The position numbers and the translations under genes were made by a program. Shown here one piece after another: positions 6,196 through 12,405 of a stretch of DNA of 15,772 nt; the stretch's first letter is position 1, and every line of letters begins with the position of its first letter. The notes beneath the pieces were generated by a model. That model worked only from the letters and a program-made list of their open reading frames with translations. It searched no databases and was not told where the DNA came from. Origin of the DNA: Clostridiaceae bacterium (GTDB taxonomy: Bacteria > Bacillota > Clostridia > Oscillospirales > QAMX01); NCBI GenBank assembly GCA_016297585.1, contig JAEDGJ010000043.1, forward strand, positions 1 to 15,772, in the 5' to 3' direction.

Positions 6196-8165
6196 CCCGA
6201 TCCGCAGGATACTGCTTCGGCGTGCGCCGTGCGGTCGATATGGCGATGGGACTTGCGAAAAACGGGCGGGTCGAGACGCTGGGGCCGCTGATCCACAACC
6301 GGGAGGCGCTCGCGGAGCTCGGGCGGCACGGCGTGCATACGGCGGAACGCGTGGAGGACGTCACGCCAGGCGCGACGGTGCTGATCCGGGCGCACGGGGT
6401 GCCGGAGAGGGTCATCCGCGAGCTGGAGGAGCGGGGCATCCCGTACGGGGACGCGACCTGTCCGTTCGTCGCGAAGATCCACCGGATCGTCCGGGAAGAG
6501 AGCGCCGCCGGAAGGCTGATCGCGATCATCGGAGACGAAACCCACCCGGAAGTTGCGGGAATCCGTGGACACGCGGGGGAAAGCGTGGTTTTTCCGGACG
6601 CGGAGGCGATGATTTCGTGGCTGAGGCAGGGACAAAACGCCCAAAAACCGCTGTCGGTTGTGGCGCAAACAACGGCAAGAAAAATAAATTGGGAACAATG
6701 CGTTAAATTTCTCAAAAAAGAGTGTACAAACGCGAAAATATTTGATACAATATGTAGTGCAACCGATGAGCGGCAGAAGGAGGCCGAAAGGCTTGCCGCA
6801 GAGTCGGACGTCATGCTGGTTTTAGGCGACAAACTAAGCTCGAACACGAGAAAGCTTGCCGAAATCGCCCGCGAACACTGTCCCCGCGTTTATACGATCG
6901 AGCATGCGCGGGAGCTTTGCCGCGAAATGTGGGAAGGCGGCAGGCAGGTCGGCGTTACGGCCGGCGCGTCCACCCCGGCATGGATCATGAAGGAGGTTGT
7001 CAACAAGATGACAGAGGAACTGAAAACCGCACAGACCGAGCCCATTACCGCTGAAGCGGCGGTCGCCGACAACAAGAACGGCGAAGAAAGCTTCGAAACC
7101 ATGCTGGAGGCATCCATCAAAACACTGAGCAGCGGAGATCGGGTTACCGGCGTTGTGACGGGTATCACGTCCGGCGAAGTCAACGTTGACCTTGGCGTCA
7201 AGCAGGCCGCGTATATCCCCGTATCCGAGCTTTCCGACGACCCGAATTACAAGGTCGAGGAAAACATCCATGTCGGCGATGAGATCGAAGCGTTTGTCGT
7301 GCGCGTCAGCGATGTCGACGGCGTGATCATGCTTTCCAAGAAGAAGCTGGACAGCATCCGCGGATGGGATATTGTTGAGGAAGCCAAGGAAAACCATACC
7401 GTCATGGAAGGCGTCGTGACCGAGGAGAACAAGGGCGGCATCGTCGTCATGGTCAAGGGTGTCCGCGTTTTCGTGCCGGCGTCCCAGTCCGGTCTTCCCA
7501 AGGACACGCCCATGACGGGGCTCTTAAAGCAGAACGTGAAGCTCAAGATCACGGAAGTCACCCGTGCCCGCCGCCGCGTCGTCGGCAGCATCCGTGCCGT
7601 GCAGCAGGAAGAGCGCCGCGCGAAGGCGGAGGAAGTCTGGGCGACCATCGAAGAGGGCAAGGAGTACACCGGCGTCGTCAAGTCCCTGACCCAGTACGGC
7701 GCGTTCGTCGATATCGGCGGCGTGGACGGCATGGTGCATATCTCCGAGCTGAGCTGGGGCCGTGTGCGTCATCCCAGCGAGGTCGTCAAGGTCGGCGATA
7801 CCGTGAAGGTGTACGTCATCGCGGTCGACCGTGAGAAGAAGAAGATCTCCCTCGGCTACCGCCGCGCGGAGGACAATCCGTGGACGAAGTTCATCTCCAC
7901 CTATTCCATCGGCGATACCGCGACCGTGAAGATCGCGAAGTTCATGCCCTTCGGCGCGTTTGCCGAGGTGCTTCCCGGCGTCGACGGCCTGATCCATATC
8001 TCCCAGATCGCGGATCACCGTATCGGCAAGCCCGAGGATGTCCTGCAGATCGGCCAGGAGGTCGACGCGCGCATCATCGACATCGATATGGACCGCCAGA
8101 AGATCAGCCTGTCCATCCGCGCGCTGCTCGAGGACGAGCAGGGTGAGGACTCCGACGAGCAATAA
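6180..8165 (+). CDS. ispH: IspH-S1 fusion: HMBPP reductase plus ribosomal protein S1
   Basis: A 661-residue fusion. Residues 1-277 are IspH (LytB), the iron-sulphur reductase that turns HMBPP into IPP and DMAPP at the end of the MEP pathway. The three cluster cysteines are C12, C94 and C192; conserved H39, H72, the THPE motif (H122, E124) and the ASTP loop (263-266) are present. After a linker, four S1 RNA-binding domains follow (about 318-387, 404-473, 494-562, 577-648), as in ribosomal protein S1, which brings mRNA to the 30S subunit. Such fusions are known in Clostridia. The ATG at 6180 has GGAGAG at 6169-6174 and overlaps plsC by 16 bases. Codons at 6640-6770 are unusually AT-rich. An internal AAGGAGG and in-frame ATG at residue 277 could give free S1. 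It is the last gene of the operon. Confidence 0.95.
   Translation: MRIKVARSAGYCFGVRRAVDMAMGLAKNGRVETLGPLIHNREALAELGRHGVHTAERVEDVTPGATVLIRAHGVPERVIRELEERGIPYGDATCPFVAKIHRIVREESAAGRLIAIIGDETHPEVAGIRGHAGESVVFPDAEAMISWLRQGQNAQKPLSVVAQTTARKINWEQCVKFLKKECTNAKIFDTICSATDERQKEAERLAAESDVMLVLGDKLSSNTRKLAEIAREHCPRVYTIEHARELCREMWEGGRQVGVTAGASTPAWIMKEVVNKMTEELKTAQTEPITAEAAVADNKNGEESFETMLEASIKTLSSGDRVTGVVTGITSGEVNVDLGVKQAAYIPVSELSDDPNYKVEENIHVGDEIEAFVVRVSDVDGVIMLSKKKLDSIRGWDIVEEAKENHTVMEGVVTEENKGGIVVMVKGVRVFVPASQSGLPKDTPMTGLLKQNVKLKITEVTRARRRVVGSIRAVQQEERRAKAEEVWATIEEGKEYTGVVKSLTQYGAFVDIGGVDGMVHISELSWGRVRHPSEVVKVGDTVKVYVIAVDREKKKISLGYRRAEDNPWTKFISTYSIGDTATVKIAKFMPFGAFAEVLPGVDGLIHISQIADHRIGKPEDVLQIGQEVDARIIDIDMDRQKISLSIRALLEDEQGEDSDEQ
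6723..6751 (+). promoter_or_regulatory. Candidate internal promoter inside the IspH part of the fusion
   Basis: TGTACA (6723-6728), a 17-base spacer and TACAAT (6746-6751) with TGA as extended -10, inside an AT-rich island in otherwise GC-rich coding sequence. The start would be near 6758, about 250 bases before the possible S1-only start codon. The -35 box matches the consensus at only four of six bases, so this is a candidate only. Confidence 0.4.
6990..7010 (+). promoter_or_regulatory. rpsA: Internal Shine-Dalgarno and in-frame ATG at the IspH/S1 junction
   Basis: AAGGAGG at 6990-6996 is followed 11 bases later by an ATG at 7008-7010, codon 277 of the fusion. Initiation here would yield a 385-residue protein beginning MTEELKTAQ with all four S1 domains and no IspH. 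The site falls where IspH homology ends, which is where a separate rpsA start would be expected. The bases also encode the ordinary IspH C-terminus (KEVVNKM), so chance is possible. Confidence 0.5.
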
Positions 8166-8200
8166 GCATTTTTTCCCTTTGATTTGAAGGAACTGTGAAC

Positions 8201-8261
8201 ACGAAAAGCGCCGGAACGGGTTTTATCCCCCGTTCCCGGCACCTTTCGTGTTTTCTTTTTT
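8201..8261 (+). terminator. Rho-independent terminator of the central operon
   Basis: A long hairpin: the left arm begins with ACGAAA and continues through GCCGGAACGGG (8201-8220), and the right arm begins with CCCGTTCCCGGC and ends with TTTCGT, with small bulges. A T-rich tail follows (8251-8261). It sits 35 bases after the stop of the ispH-rpsA fusion and closes the seven-gene run. Confidence 0.93.
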
Positions 8262-8406
8262 CCGGACGGGAAGCGGGGAAAATAACGAATCTTTAGAAAA
8301 AACGGGCACAAGGCGGCTTGAAAATCAGAAAAAGTCTTGAAAAATGAAATATGAATAAAAAATGAACGTTAATCAAAAATATGATTACATTTTACAAAAA
8401 ATACAC
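8262..8406. other. AT-rich intergenic stretch upstream of hpf
   Basis: Between the operon terminator and the hpf promoter there are about 145 bases without a convincing gene. The last 100 are strongly AT-rich in a GC-rich genome, with A-tracts running up to the -35 box; this could act as an UP element for RNA polymerase or as bent DNA. CTTGAAAA occurs twice, about 21 bases apart (near 8318 and 8336). I see no tRNA-like fold or SigB- or SigH-type promoter. Confidence 0.5.
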
Positions 8407-8435
8407 TGGACAAACGGGACAAAATGTGGTACACT
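8407..8435 (+). promoter_or_regulatory. SigA-type promoter for hpf
   Basis: TGGACA (8407-8412), a 17-base spacer and TACACT (8430-8435), with TGG directly before the -10. The transcript should start near 8442, exactly where the folded leader begins, leaving a leader of about 88 bases. Confidence 0.75.
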
Positions 8436-8441
8436 ATAACC

Positions 8442-8491
8442 AAGCTCCAAGGGAGGACCAAACGTCCGGGATGAAACGGACGCCTGAGCTT
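8442..8491 (+). ncRNA. Structured 5' leader of hpf (unassigned RNA element)
   Basis: The leader can form one long arm of three stacked helices: AAGCTC (8442-8447) with GAGCTT (8486-8491), AGG (8454-8456) with CCT (8483-8485), and CGTCCG (8463-8468) with CGGACG (8477-8482), closed by loop GGATGAAA. The right strand is continuous, while the left strand has two six-base bulges, CAAGGG and ACCAAA. GGGA (8451-8454) could pair instead with TCCC (8491-8494) and break the outer helix. Such one-sided bulges suggest a protein or ligand site. Known raiA-motif RNAs occur upstream of this gene family but are far longer, so this is probably something else. The ribosome binding site lies outside the fold. 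Confidence 0.5.
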
Positions 8492-8529
8492 CCCGAAAAA
8501 GTGAGAAAAGAGAAAAGGAGTTGACGCAT

Positions 8530-9054
8530 ATGAAGTTCGCGTTTACGGGACGTAAGATGGAGGTATCGGACGCGCTGCGGGCGTATACGGAGAAGAAGCT
8601 TTCGAAGCTTGACCGCTTCTTCTCGAGCGACGCGGAGGCGCAGGTGACCTTCCACACCGAACGCGGCCGGGATACGGCCGAGGTTACGGTTCGCTGCGCC
8701 AATATGTTCTTCCGCGCGCAGGAAACGGCGAACGATATGTACGGCGCGATCGATTCCATCGTGGACATGATCGAGCGGCTGATCCGCAAGAACAAGACGC
8801 GGCTGGAAAAGAGGCTCCGCAGCGGCGCCTTCGAGCCGGAGGCACCCGCGCTGCCGGAGGAGACCGAGGAAACGTACGAGGTCATCCGCCGCAAGCGCTT
8901 CGCGCTCAAGCCGATGGCGGTGGAGGAGGCGATCCTGCAGATGAATCTGCTGGGACACGCGTTCTACGCCTTCAAAAACGCGGAGGACGAGAACCGCTAC
9001 TGCGTGGTATACCGCCGCAACGACGGCGGCTACGGACTGATTGAAAGCGACTGA
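8530..9054 (+). CDS. hpf: Ribosome hibernation promoting factor, long form (HPF/RaiA/YfiA family)
   Basis: A 174-residue long-form HPF. The N-terminal domain (about 1-98) has the start MKFAFTGRKMEVSDALRAYT and the basic helix KLSKLDRFF, and binds the decoding site of the 30S subunit. A variable linker (about 100-118, rich in Glu and Pro) leads to the C-terminal dimerisation domain (about 119-174) with VIRRKRFALKPMAVEEAILQMNLLGHAFYAFKN. Long-form HPF pairs two 70S ribosomes into inactive 100S particles in resting cells. The ATG at 8530 has AAAGGAG at 8514-8520; a TTG nine bases upstream in the same frame is too close to that site. It is a single-gene unit with its own promoter, folded leader and terminator, separate from the S1 gene just upstream. 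Confidence 0.95.
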   Translation: MKFAFTGRKMEVSDALRAYTEKKLSKLDRFFSSDAEAQVTFHTERGRDTAEVTVRCANMFFRAQETANDMYGAIDSIVDMIERLIRKNKTRLEKRLRSGAFEPEAPALPEETEETYEVIRRKRFALKPMAVEEAILQMNLLGHAFYAFKNAEDENRYCVVYRRNDGGYGLIESD

Positions 9055-9070
9055 TCGGATAGATAGTTTC

Positions 9071-9110
9071 ATGGGCTGCCGTTTGATCGACAAACGGCAG
9101 CCCATTTTTT
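9071..9110 (+). terminator. Rho-independent terminator of hpf
   Basis: A perfect 15-base-pair hairpin: ATGGGCTGCCGTTTG (9071-9085), loop ATCGA, and its exact complement (9091-9105), ending in a run of T to 9110. It starts 17 bases after the hpf stop. The minus strand has no T-run after the hairpin, so it acts one way. Confidence 0.96.
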
Positions 9111-9123
9111 GACGGCTGCGGGG

Positions 9124-9152
9124 TTGTTTTTCCCCGCCCGGCATGGTATACT
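9124..9152 (+). promoter_or_regulatory. Possible promoter reading antisense into the coat-protein genes
   Basis: TTGTTT (9124-9129), a 17-base spacer and TATACT (9147-9152) with TGG extended -10. The -10 region matches the GTGGTA-like pattern of the confirmed-looking promoters here (CATGGTATACT), but the -35 box is weak. No plus-strand gene follows, so any transcript would be antisense to the coat genes. It may be chance. Confidence 0.3.
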
Positions 9153-9179
9153 AAAAACGGCGACGCTTTTGTCAGCCGT
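9153..9179 (-). terminator. Terminator of the coat-protein unit, overlapping its stop codon
   Basis: Read on the minus strand, ACGGC-GAC pairs with GTC-GCCGT around a six-base loop, with one bulged base, followed by five T (complement of 9153-9157). The TGA stop of the 89-residue coat gene (9172-9174) lies inside the hairpin. The stem is only eight base pairs, so strength is moderate. Confidence 0.65.
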
Positions 9180-9441
9180 TCGCGGCGAATTTCTGGCGCA
9201 CGGCGTCGATCTGGGCCTGCTCGGCGGCTTTCACGGGGTACCAGCCGCGGTTGTGCATCTCATCGAACAGCTCGGTCTGGATGCAGTGCTCCTCGGACAG
9301 GATGCCGAGGAAGGTGTCGCGCAGGTTCGTGTGTTCGCACTCGCCGGCGTAGAGGTTGTAATTCGCGGTGATCTGCTTCTGAGAGCTTAAAAAGTCCTCA
9401 AGAATGTCCTTGTCGCACATATTGATTGCGTTACCCGCCAT
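9172..9441 (-). CDS. CotF-family spore coat protein
   Basis: An 89-residue, all-helical protein that matches the CotF-like spore coat family by sequence pattern: DKDILEDFLSSQKQITANYNLYAGECEH, then LRDTFLGILSEEHCIQTELFDEMHNRGWY, ending in a helix. These small proteins are built into the coat around the spore in the mother cell. It has no signal peptide or membrane segment. The ATG at 9441 has a GAAGGGAG ribosome binding site (rc of 9452-9459). It is the second gene of a pair, 18 bases after the 61-residue coat gene. By context it should be expressed during sporulation from the promoter upstream of the first gene. The family call is good; its layer in the coat is unknown. Confidence 0.82.
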   Translation of the reverse strand: MAGNAINMCDKDILEDFLSSQKQITANYNLYAGECEHTNLRDTFLGILSEEHCIQTELFDEMHNRGWYPVKAAEQAQIDAVRQKFAANG

Positions 9442-9459
9442 GTTTTTTCGCTCCCTTCC

Positions 9460-9645
9460 TCAGTTCAGAAACGTCAGGATGCGGTCGAAGTGCTGCTGAT
9501 GCCGGGATGCGATGGTGTCAAGCTTGTTCTTGATCACGGCGTCGGAGCACTGGGAGGCCATGCCGCGATATTTCGCGACCAGCATGCGTTCGGCGGAGAG
9601 CTGCTCCTCGAGCGCCGTGATCTCCTTGCTGGATAAATTAGCCAT
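9460..9645 (-). CDS. Small CotF-like spore coat protein
   Basis: A 61-residue, highly helical protein: two helices, about 6-29 (KEITALEEQLSAERMLVAKYRGMA) and 33-60 (SDAVIKNKLDTIASRHQQHFDRILTFL), joined by a short turn. This half-ferritin-like hairpin is seen in short clostridial coat proteins related to CotF, and the next gene is a recognisable CotF-family protein, which supports the call. The ATG at 9645 has only a weak AAAGG (rc of 9659-9664), further away than usual; no better start exists nearby. A GCATACC motif on the same strand (rc of 9684-9690) about 40 bases upstream resembles the -10 of mother-cell sigma factors. An exact function cannot be given. Confidence 0.72.
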   Translation of the reverse strand: MANLSSKEITALEEQLSAERMLVAKYRGMASQCSDAVIKNKLDTIASRHQQHFDRILTFLN

Positions 9646-9683
9646 ATCTGGATAACCGGCCTTTCTGTCCCGGAAAATGTGTC

Positions 9684-9719
9684 GGTATGCCGGAACGCGT
9701 TTAGTTTTCCCGGAACGCG
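9684..9719 (-). promoter_or_regulatory. Candidate sporulation promoter with a repeated CCGGAACGCG box
   Basis: On the minus strand GGCATACC (rc of 9684-9691) resembles the GCATA-type -10 of SigE/SigK. Overlapping and just upstream of it, CCGGAACGCG (plus-strand sense) occurs twice, at 9690-9699 and 9710-9719, exactly 20 bases apart, about two helical turns. This may be a regulator site. No convincing -35 box is visible. Confidence 0.35.
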
Positions 9720-9744
9720 CGGCGCTATGTCAGGAAATCGCTTC

Positions 9745-9777
9745 AAAAATTAAAAACGAAGCGACAGGCAGCGCTTC
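9745..9777 (-). terminator. Terminator inside the 3' end of the unrecognised gene
   Basis: Read on the minus strand, GAAGCG (rc of 9772-9777) pairs with CGCTTC (rc of 9758-9763) around an eight-base loop, followed by GTTTTTAATTTTT. The hairpin lies in the last codons and the T-tract includes the TAA stop at 9750-9752. A third copy, GAAGCG (rc of 9739-9744), could pair with the middle element instead. The stem is short but the tail is strong. Confidence 0.65.
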
Positions 9778-10268
9778 CCGCCGACGGTTTCCACCCGCAG
9801 CCGGCGGTACCACGGCGCGAGGGCCAGGGGACGCGCGGGCTCGAACGGCTCGAGGAGGGTTTTCGTCGACGGACGGTAGTAAAGCCCGTGCGTCGGACAG
9901 TCCGCGAAAGCGGGATCCCGCCGGGTCAGCTCCTCCGGCGCCGGTACCACGCCGTCCGGCGGGAAGGCTTCGCGCGTGCCGCCGCCGGCGGGAAGCACCG
10001 GAAGCAGCGCCGCCGTCAGCGCGCCGTCCAGAGCAAAGCCCTCCCAGAGAAGCTGCGTGCCGCTGACGGTGCGCCGCAGCCGCATCCGCCGTCCCTCGGG
10101 AGCCGGGATGCCCAGCCGCAGCGGCCGTCCCGACGCATCGTACGCCTCGAGCCGCCGCACGCCGGGGTAGGGGTCGAGCACCGCGTCGAAGCGCCAGTAC
10201 AGCCCCTCGCGTTCCCAGCGGAGAGTCCCGGCGCGCGTACCGCCGCTCAGTATCGCGCATTCGCGCAT
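9750..10268 (-). CDS. Hypothetical protein, unrecognised
   Basis: A 172-residue protein I do not recognise. The N-terminal half (about 5-80) alternates short beta strands with glycine turns (AGTLRWEREGLYWRFDAVL, RRLEAYDASGRPLRLGIPAP), suggesting a small beta-barrel or sandwich. A proline-rich stretch (about 98-150) and a last strand pair (VETVGGKRCLSLRF) follow. There is no signal peptide, membrane segment or cysteine motif. Codon use is like its neighbours, so it is probably a real gene. The ATG at 10268 has AAGGGAG 11 bases upstream; GTG and TTG codons a few codons earlier sit on or too near that site. It is divergent from lplA (start codons 43 bases apart) and is closed by its own terminator. 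No function is assigned. Confidence 0.65.
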   Translation of the reverse strand: MRECAILSGGTRAGTLRWEREGLYWRFDAVLDPYPGVRRLEAYDASGRPLRLGIPAPEGRRMRLRRTVSGTQLLWEGFALDGALTAALLPVLPAGGGTREAFPPDGVVPAPEELTRRDPAFADCPTHGLYYRPSTKTLLEPFEPARPLALAPWYRRLRVETVGGKRCLSLRF

Positions 10269-10311
10269 TGTCAAATCCACTCCCTTCGAAAAAAGGAGAT
10301 CAACGAACAAA

Positions 10312-11274
10312 ATGAACGCAATCTACTTCGCAAAAGACACCGATCCGTGGAAAAACCTCGCCGTCGAGGAGTATCTGCTCGATACGATCGACACGCCGAC
10401 GCTCTATCTGTGGCAGAACGCCAAGACCGTCGTCATCGGACGGCATCAGAACGTGTGGGCGGAGTGCGATCTAAAGGAGCTTGAGAGCTTCGGCGGCCGT
10501 CTTGCGCGCAGGCTGTCCGGCGGCGGCGCGGTCTATCACGACCTCGGCAACATCAATTTCACCTTCCTGATGCCCCGGGCGCTCTATGACCAGCAGCGGC
10601 AGAATGCCGTGCTGCTGCGGGCCGTGCAGGACGTCGGCATCCGTGCGGAGGCGACCGGAAGAAACGATCTGCTCGCCGACGGACGCAAGTTCTCCGGGCA
10701 CGCCTTCTGCCTGCGCGAGCGCACGGCGTACCATCACGGCACGCTGCTGCTCGACGTGGACGTCGAACGCATGACGAGGGTGCTGACCGTCGACGCGTCG
10801 AAGCTTGCGTCCAAGGCGGTCGCGTCCGTGCGTTCCCGCGTCGTCAATCTGCGCGAGCTGCGTCCGGAGCTGACGGTGGAAGCCCTGACGGAGTCGGTCT
10901 GCCGCGCGTTCTGCCGCGAATACGGGGAGGCGGAGTCGTTTGATACCGGCGTGCTGCCGCAGGAGGACATCGCCCGGCTGCGCGAGAAGTACGCGTCGTG
11001 GGATTGGCGCTTCGGCGAGACGCCGTCGTTCGACGTGCGGATGAAAACGCGCTTTCCCTGGGGCGGCGTCGAGGTCTGCCTGAATCTGCGCGACGCACGA
11101 GTGGAGCGTGCGGCGGTCTATACCGACGCGATGGATACGGAGTTTGCGCAGCGGATGGAAAACCGGCTTCTCGGGCTGCCGTATGACGCGGCGGGCATCG
11201 CGGAAGCGTTTTGCGGACAGGAGCCGGCGCTCGCTGAGTGCGGCGCATGGGTCGCGTCGCAGGTCGCGGGCTAA
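10312..11274 (+). CDS. lplA: Lipoate-protein ligase A
   Basis: A 320-residue enzyme that activates free lipoate with ATP to lipoyl-AMP and attaches it to a lysine on the carrier domains of 2-oxoacid dehydrogenases or on GcvH. The catalytic domain carries the signature RRLSGGGAVYHD (66-77) and, later, GRNDLLADGRKFSG (116-129) with lysine K126 where the lipoyl-AMP-contacting lysine is expected. A C-terminal accessory domain (about 215-320) with the WDWRFGETP segment completes the normal two-domain form. AAGGAG at 10293-10298 precedes the ATG at 10312. The gene is divergent from the unrecognised gene and convergent with spmB; its TAA overlaps the spmB stop, so no terminator can follow directly. 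It suggests salvage of outside lipoate. Confidence 0.94.
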   Translation: MNAIYFAKDTDPWKNLAVEEYLLDTIDTPTLYLWQNAKTVVIGRHQNVWAECDLKELESFGGRLARRLSGGGAVYHDLGNINFTFLMPRALYDQQRQNAVLLRAVQDVGIRAEATGRNDLLADGRKFSGHAFCLRERTAYHHGTLLLDVDVERMTRVLTVDASKLASKAVASVRSRVVNLRELRPELTVEALTESVCRAFCREYGEAESFDTGVLPQEDIARLREKYASWDWRFGETPSFDVRMKTRFPWGGVEVCLNLRDARVERAAVYTDAMDTEFAQRMENRLLGLPYDAAGIAEAFCGQEPALAECGAWVASQVAG

Positions 11275-11774
11275 AGCAGGAACCGCGCGGCGATCCCGGC
11301 GGCGAGGACCACCGCCAGCTCGCCGGTCAGCGCGGCGGGGATGGCCCAGCGCGTGTTTCGGACCCCGGCGAGGTAGATGGCCGTGACGTAGAAGGTCGTC
11401 TCGCCGCTTGCCAGCAGCACCGCCGCGAGCTTTCCGACCTCCGAATCGACGCCGAAGGTCTCCATCAGCTCGGCGCCGGCGGCCATCGCGCCGGAGCCGG
11501 AAAAGGGCTTGAGGAGCAGCAGCGGCGCAAGCTCGCCCGGCAGCCCGATCAGGCGCAGCGCGGGCTTTGCCGCCGATGCCAGGAGGTCCAGAAGTCCCGA
11601 CGCCCGCAGCATCGCGATCGCGGCGAGCAGTCCCACGAGCGCCGGCAGCAGCCGGAGCGTCGCGGCAAGTCCCGCTTTGGCGCCGTCGCGGAACGCGGAG
11701 AAGGCGTCCGTCCCGCGCAGCAGCGCGTAGAGCGGGATGAGCGCCAGCAGCAGCGGCAACAGGCAGGCGCTCAT
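11271..11774 (-). CDS. spmB: Spore maturation protein B
   Basis: A 167-residue membrane protein with about four hydrophobic segments and the nucleoside-recognition (Gate) domain of SpmB. Landmarks are LLKPFSGSGAMAAGAELMETFG, DSEVGKLAAVLLASGETTFYV and AIYLAGVRNTRWAIPAALTGELA, all typical of SpmB. In Bacillus, SpmA and SpmB are needed for normal dehydration of the spore core and so for heat resistance; what they move is not known. The ATG at 11774 has GGAGG about six bases upstream and overlaps the spmA stop (ATGA), so the two are coupled. The stop (rc of 11271-11273) shares bases with the lplA stop on the other strand. Expression in the mother cell is expected from the family. Confidence 0.93.
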   Translation of the reverse strand: MSACLLPLLLALIPLYALLRGTDAFSAFRDGAKAGLAATLRLLPALVGLLAAIAMLRASGLLDLLASAAKPALRLIGLPGELAPLLLLKPFSGSGAMAAGAELMETFGVDSEVGKLAAVLLASGETTFYVTAIYLAGVRNTRWAIPAALTGELAVVLAAGIAARFLL

Positions 11775-12328
11775 GTGATCCTCCGGTAGAGAAACGACGA
11801 GCCGACGCCTGCCGCGAGCCCCGCGGCGGAGCAGAACCATACCGCGGGCAGGATGGCGTACGGCTGAGCCGCGCCGAGGGACGCCCGCAGCGCCGCGGCC
11901 GTCGCCGGCAGCAGCGAAAACGAGACCGCGCCCATCACGGCGAGCATGCACAGGCTGTCGGACGCCGTATCCCCGGTGCGGAGCCTCTGCGCGGCGTCCA
12001 GACCCGACGGCGTCGCGGCGTTGGACATCCCGAGGAGGTTTGCCGTGACGTTTGTCGCGATGCTCTGCATCGCCGCGTCGTCCGCTTCGGGATAGAGCCG
12101 CCGCAGGACGGGGCGCCCGAGCCTCGCCAGCGCGTCCGCGAGACCCGAACGGCGCAGCAGCTCGAGCAGTCCCGAGAAAAAGCACATCATGCCCAGGAGT
12201 GTGCCGCAGAGACGCACGGCCTGACGCGCGCCGTCCGTTACCGCGGCGGTCAGCGCGTCCGCACGGCCGGTTATGAGGCCGTAGAGGACGGCGGAGACCA
12301 GCATACCGACCCAGATTTTTGATAACAA
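11771..12328 (-). CDS. spmA: Spore maturation protein A
   Basis: A 185-residue membrane protein with an N-terminal hydrophobic segment and the Gate domain. The SpmA hallmark TNVTANLLGMSNAATPSGLDAA is clear, with the conserved asparagines and the NAATP turn. It works with SpmB, whose gene follows with a four-base overlap, in late spore maturation. The start is TTG at 12328 (rc of CAA), chosen because a strong GGGAGG lies eight bases before it and because the first ATG inside would remove the family's first segment. A GCATACCCT motif (rc of 12408-12416), about 80 bases upstream on this strand, resembles the -10 box of the mother-cell sigma factor SigE. dacB, the usual Bacillus neighbour, is not in the window. 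Confidence 0.92.
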   Translation of the reverse strand: MLSKIWVGMLVSAVLYGLITGRADALTAAVTDGARQAVRLCGTLLGMMCFFSGLLELLRRSGLADALARLGRPVLRRLYPEADDAAMQSIATNVTANLLGMSNAATPSGLDAAQRLRTGDTASDSLCMLAVMGAVSFSLLPATAAALRASLGAAQPYAILPAVWFCSAAGLAAGVGSSFLYRRIT

Positions 12329-12378
12329 GACGATTTCCTCCCGGCCGTGAGTTTTGACGCGGCGGCGCGGGTGACGGA

Positions 12379-12405
12379 TTGACGTCCGCGCTGCCGGGGT
12401 ATATC
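12379..12405 (+). promoter_or_regulatory. Weak candidate promoter for manA
   Basis: TTGACG (12379-12384) and TATATC (12400-12405) upstream of manA, but with only a 15-base spacer, shorter than the usual 17. It overlaps the region upstream of the divergent spmA gene. No better SigA-type promoter for manA was found between 12329 and 12457. Confidence 0.3.

Noticed and set aside
7137..8125. Repeated DNA in the S1 region
   Set aside because: The four S1 domains repeat at the protein level only; there is no DNA-level tandem repeat.
8442..8529. raiA-motif noncoding RNA before hpf
   Set aside because: The described raiA-motif RNAs are about 200 bases long or more; the leader here is under 90 bases and the sequence before it is unstructured AT-rich DNA.
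9006..9013. GTGGTATACC near the 3' end of hpf as a promoter
   Set aside because: No -35 box 17 bases upstream (GGACGA); the bases simply encode conserved residues of the HPF C-terminus.
10269..10274. Perfect TTGACA on the minus strand just before the start of the unrecognised gene
   Set aside because: No acceptable -10 at 16-18 bases, and a transcript from it would begin inside the gene after its start codon.
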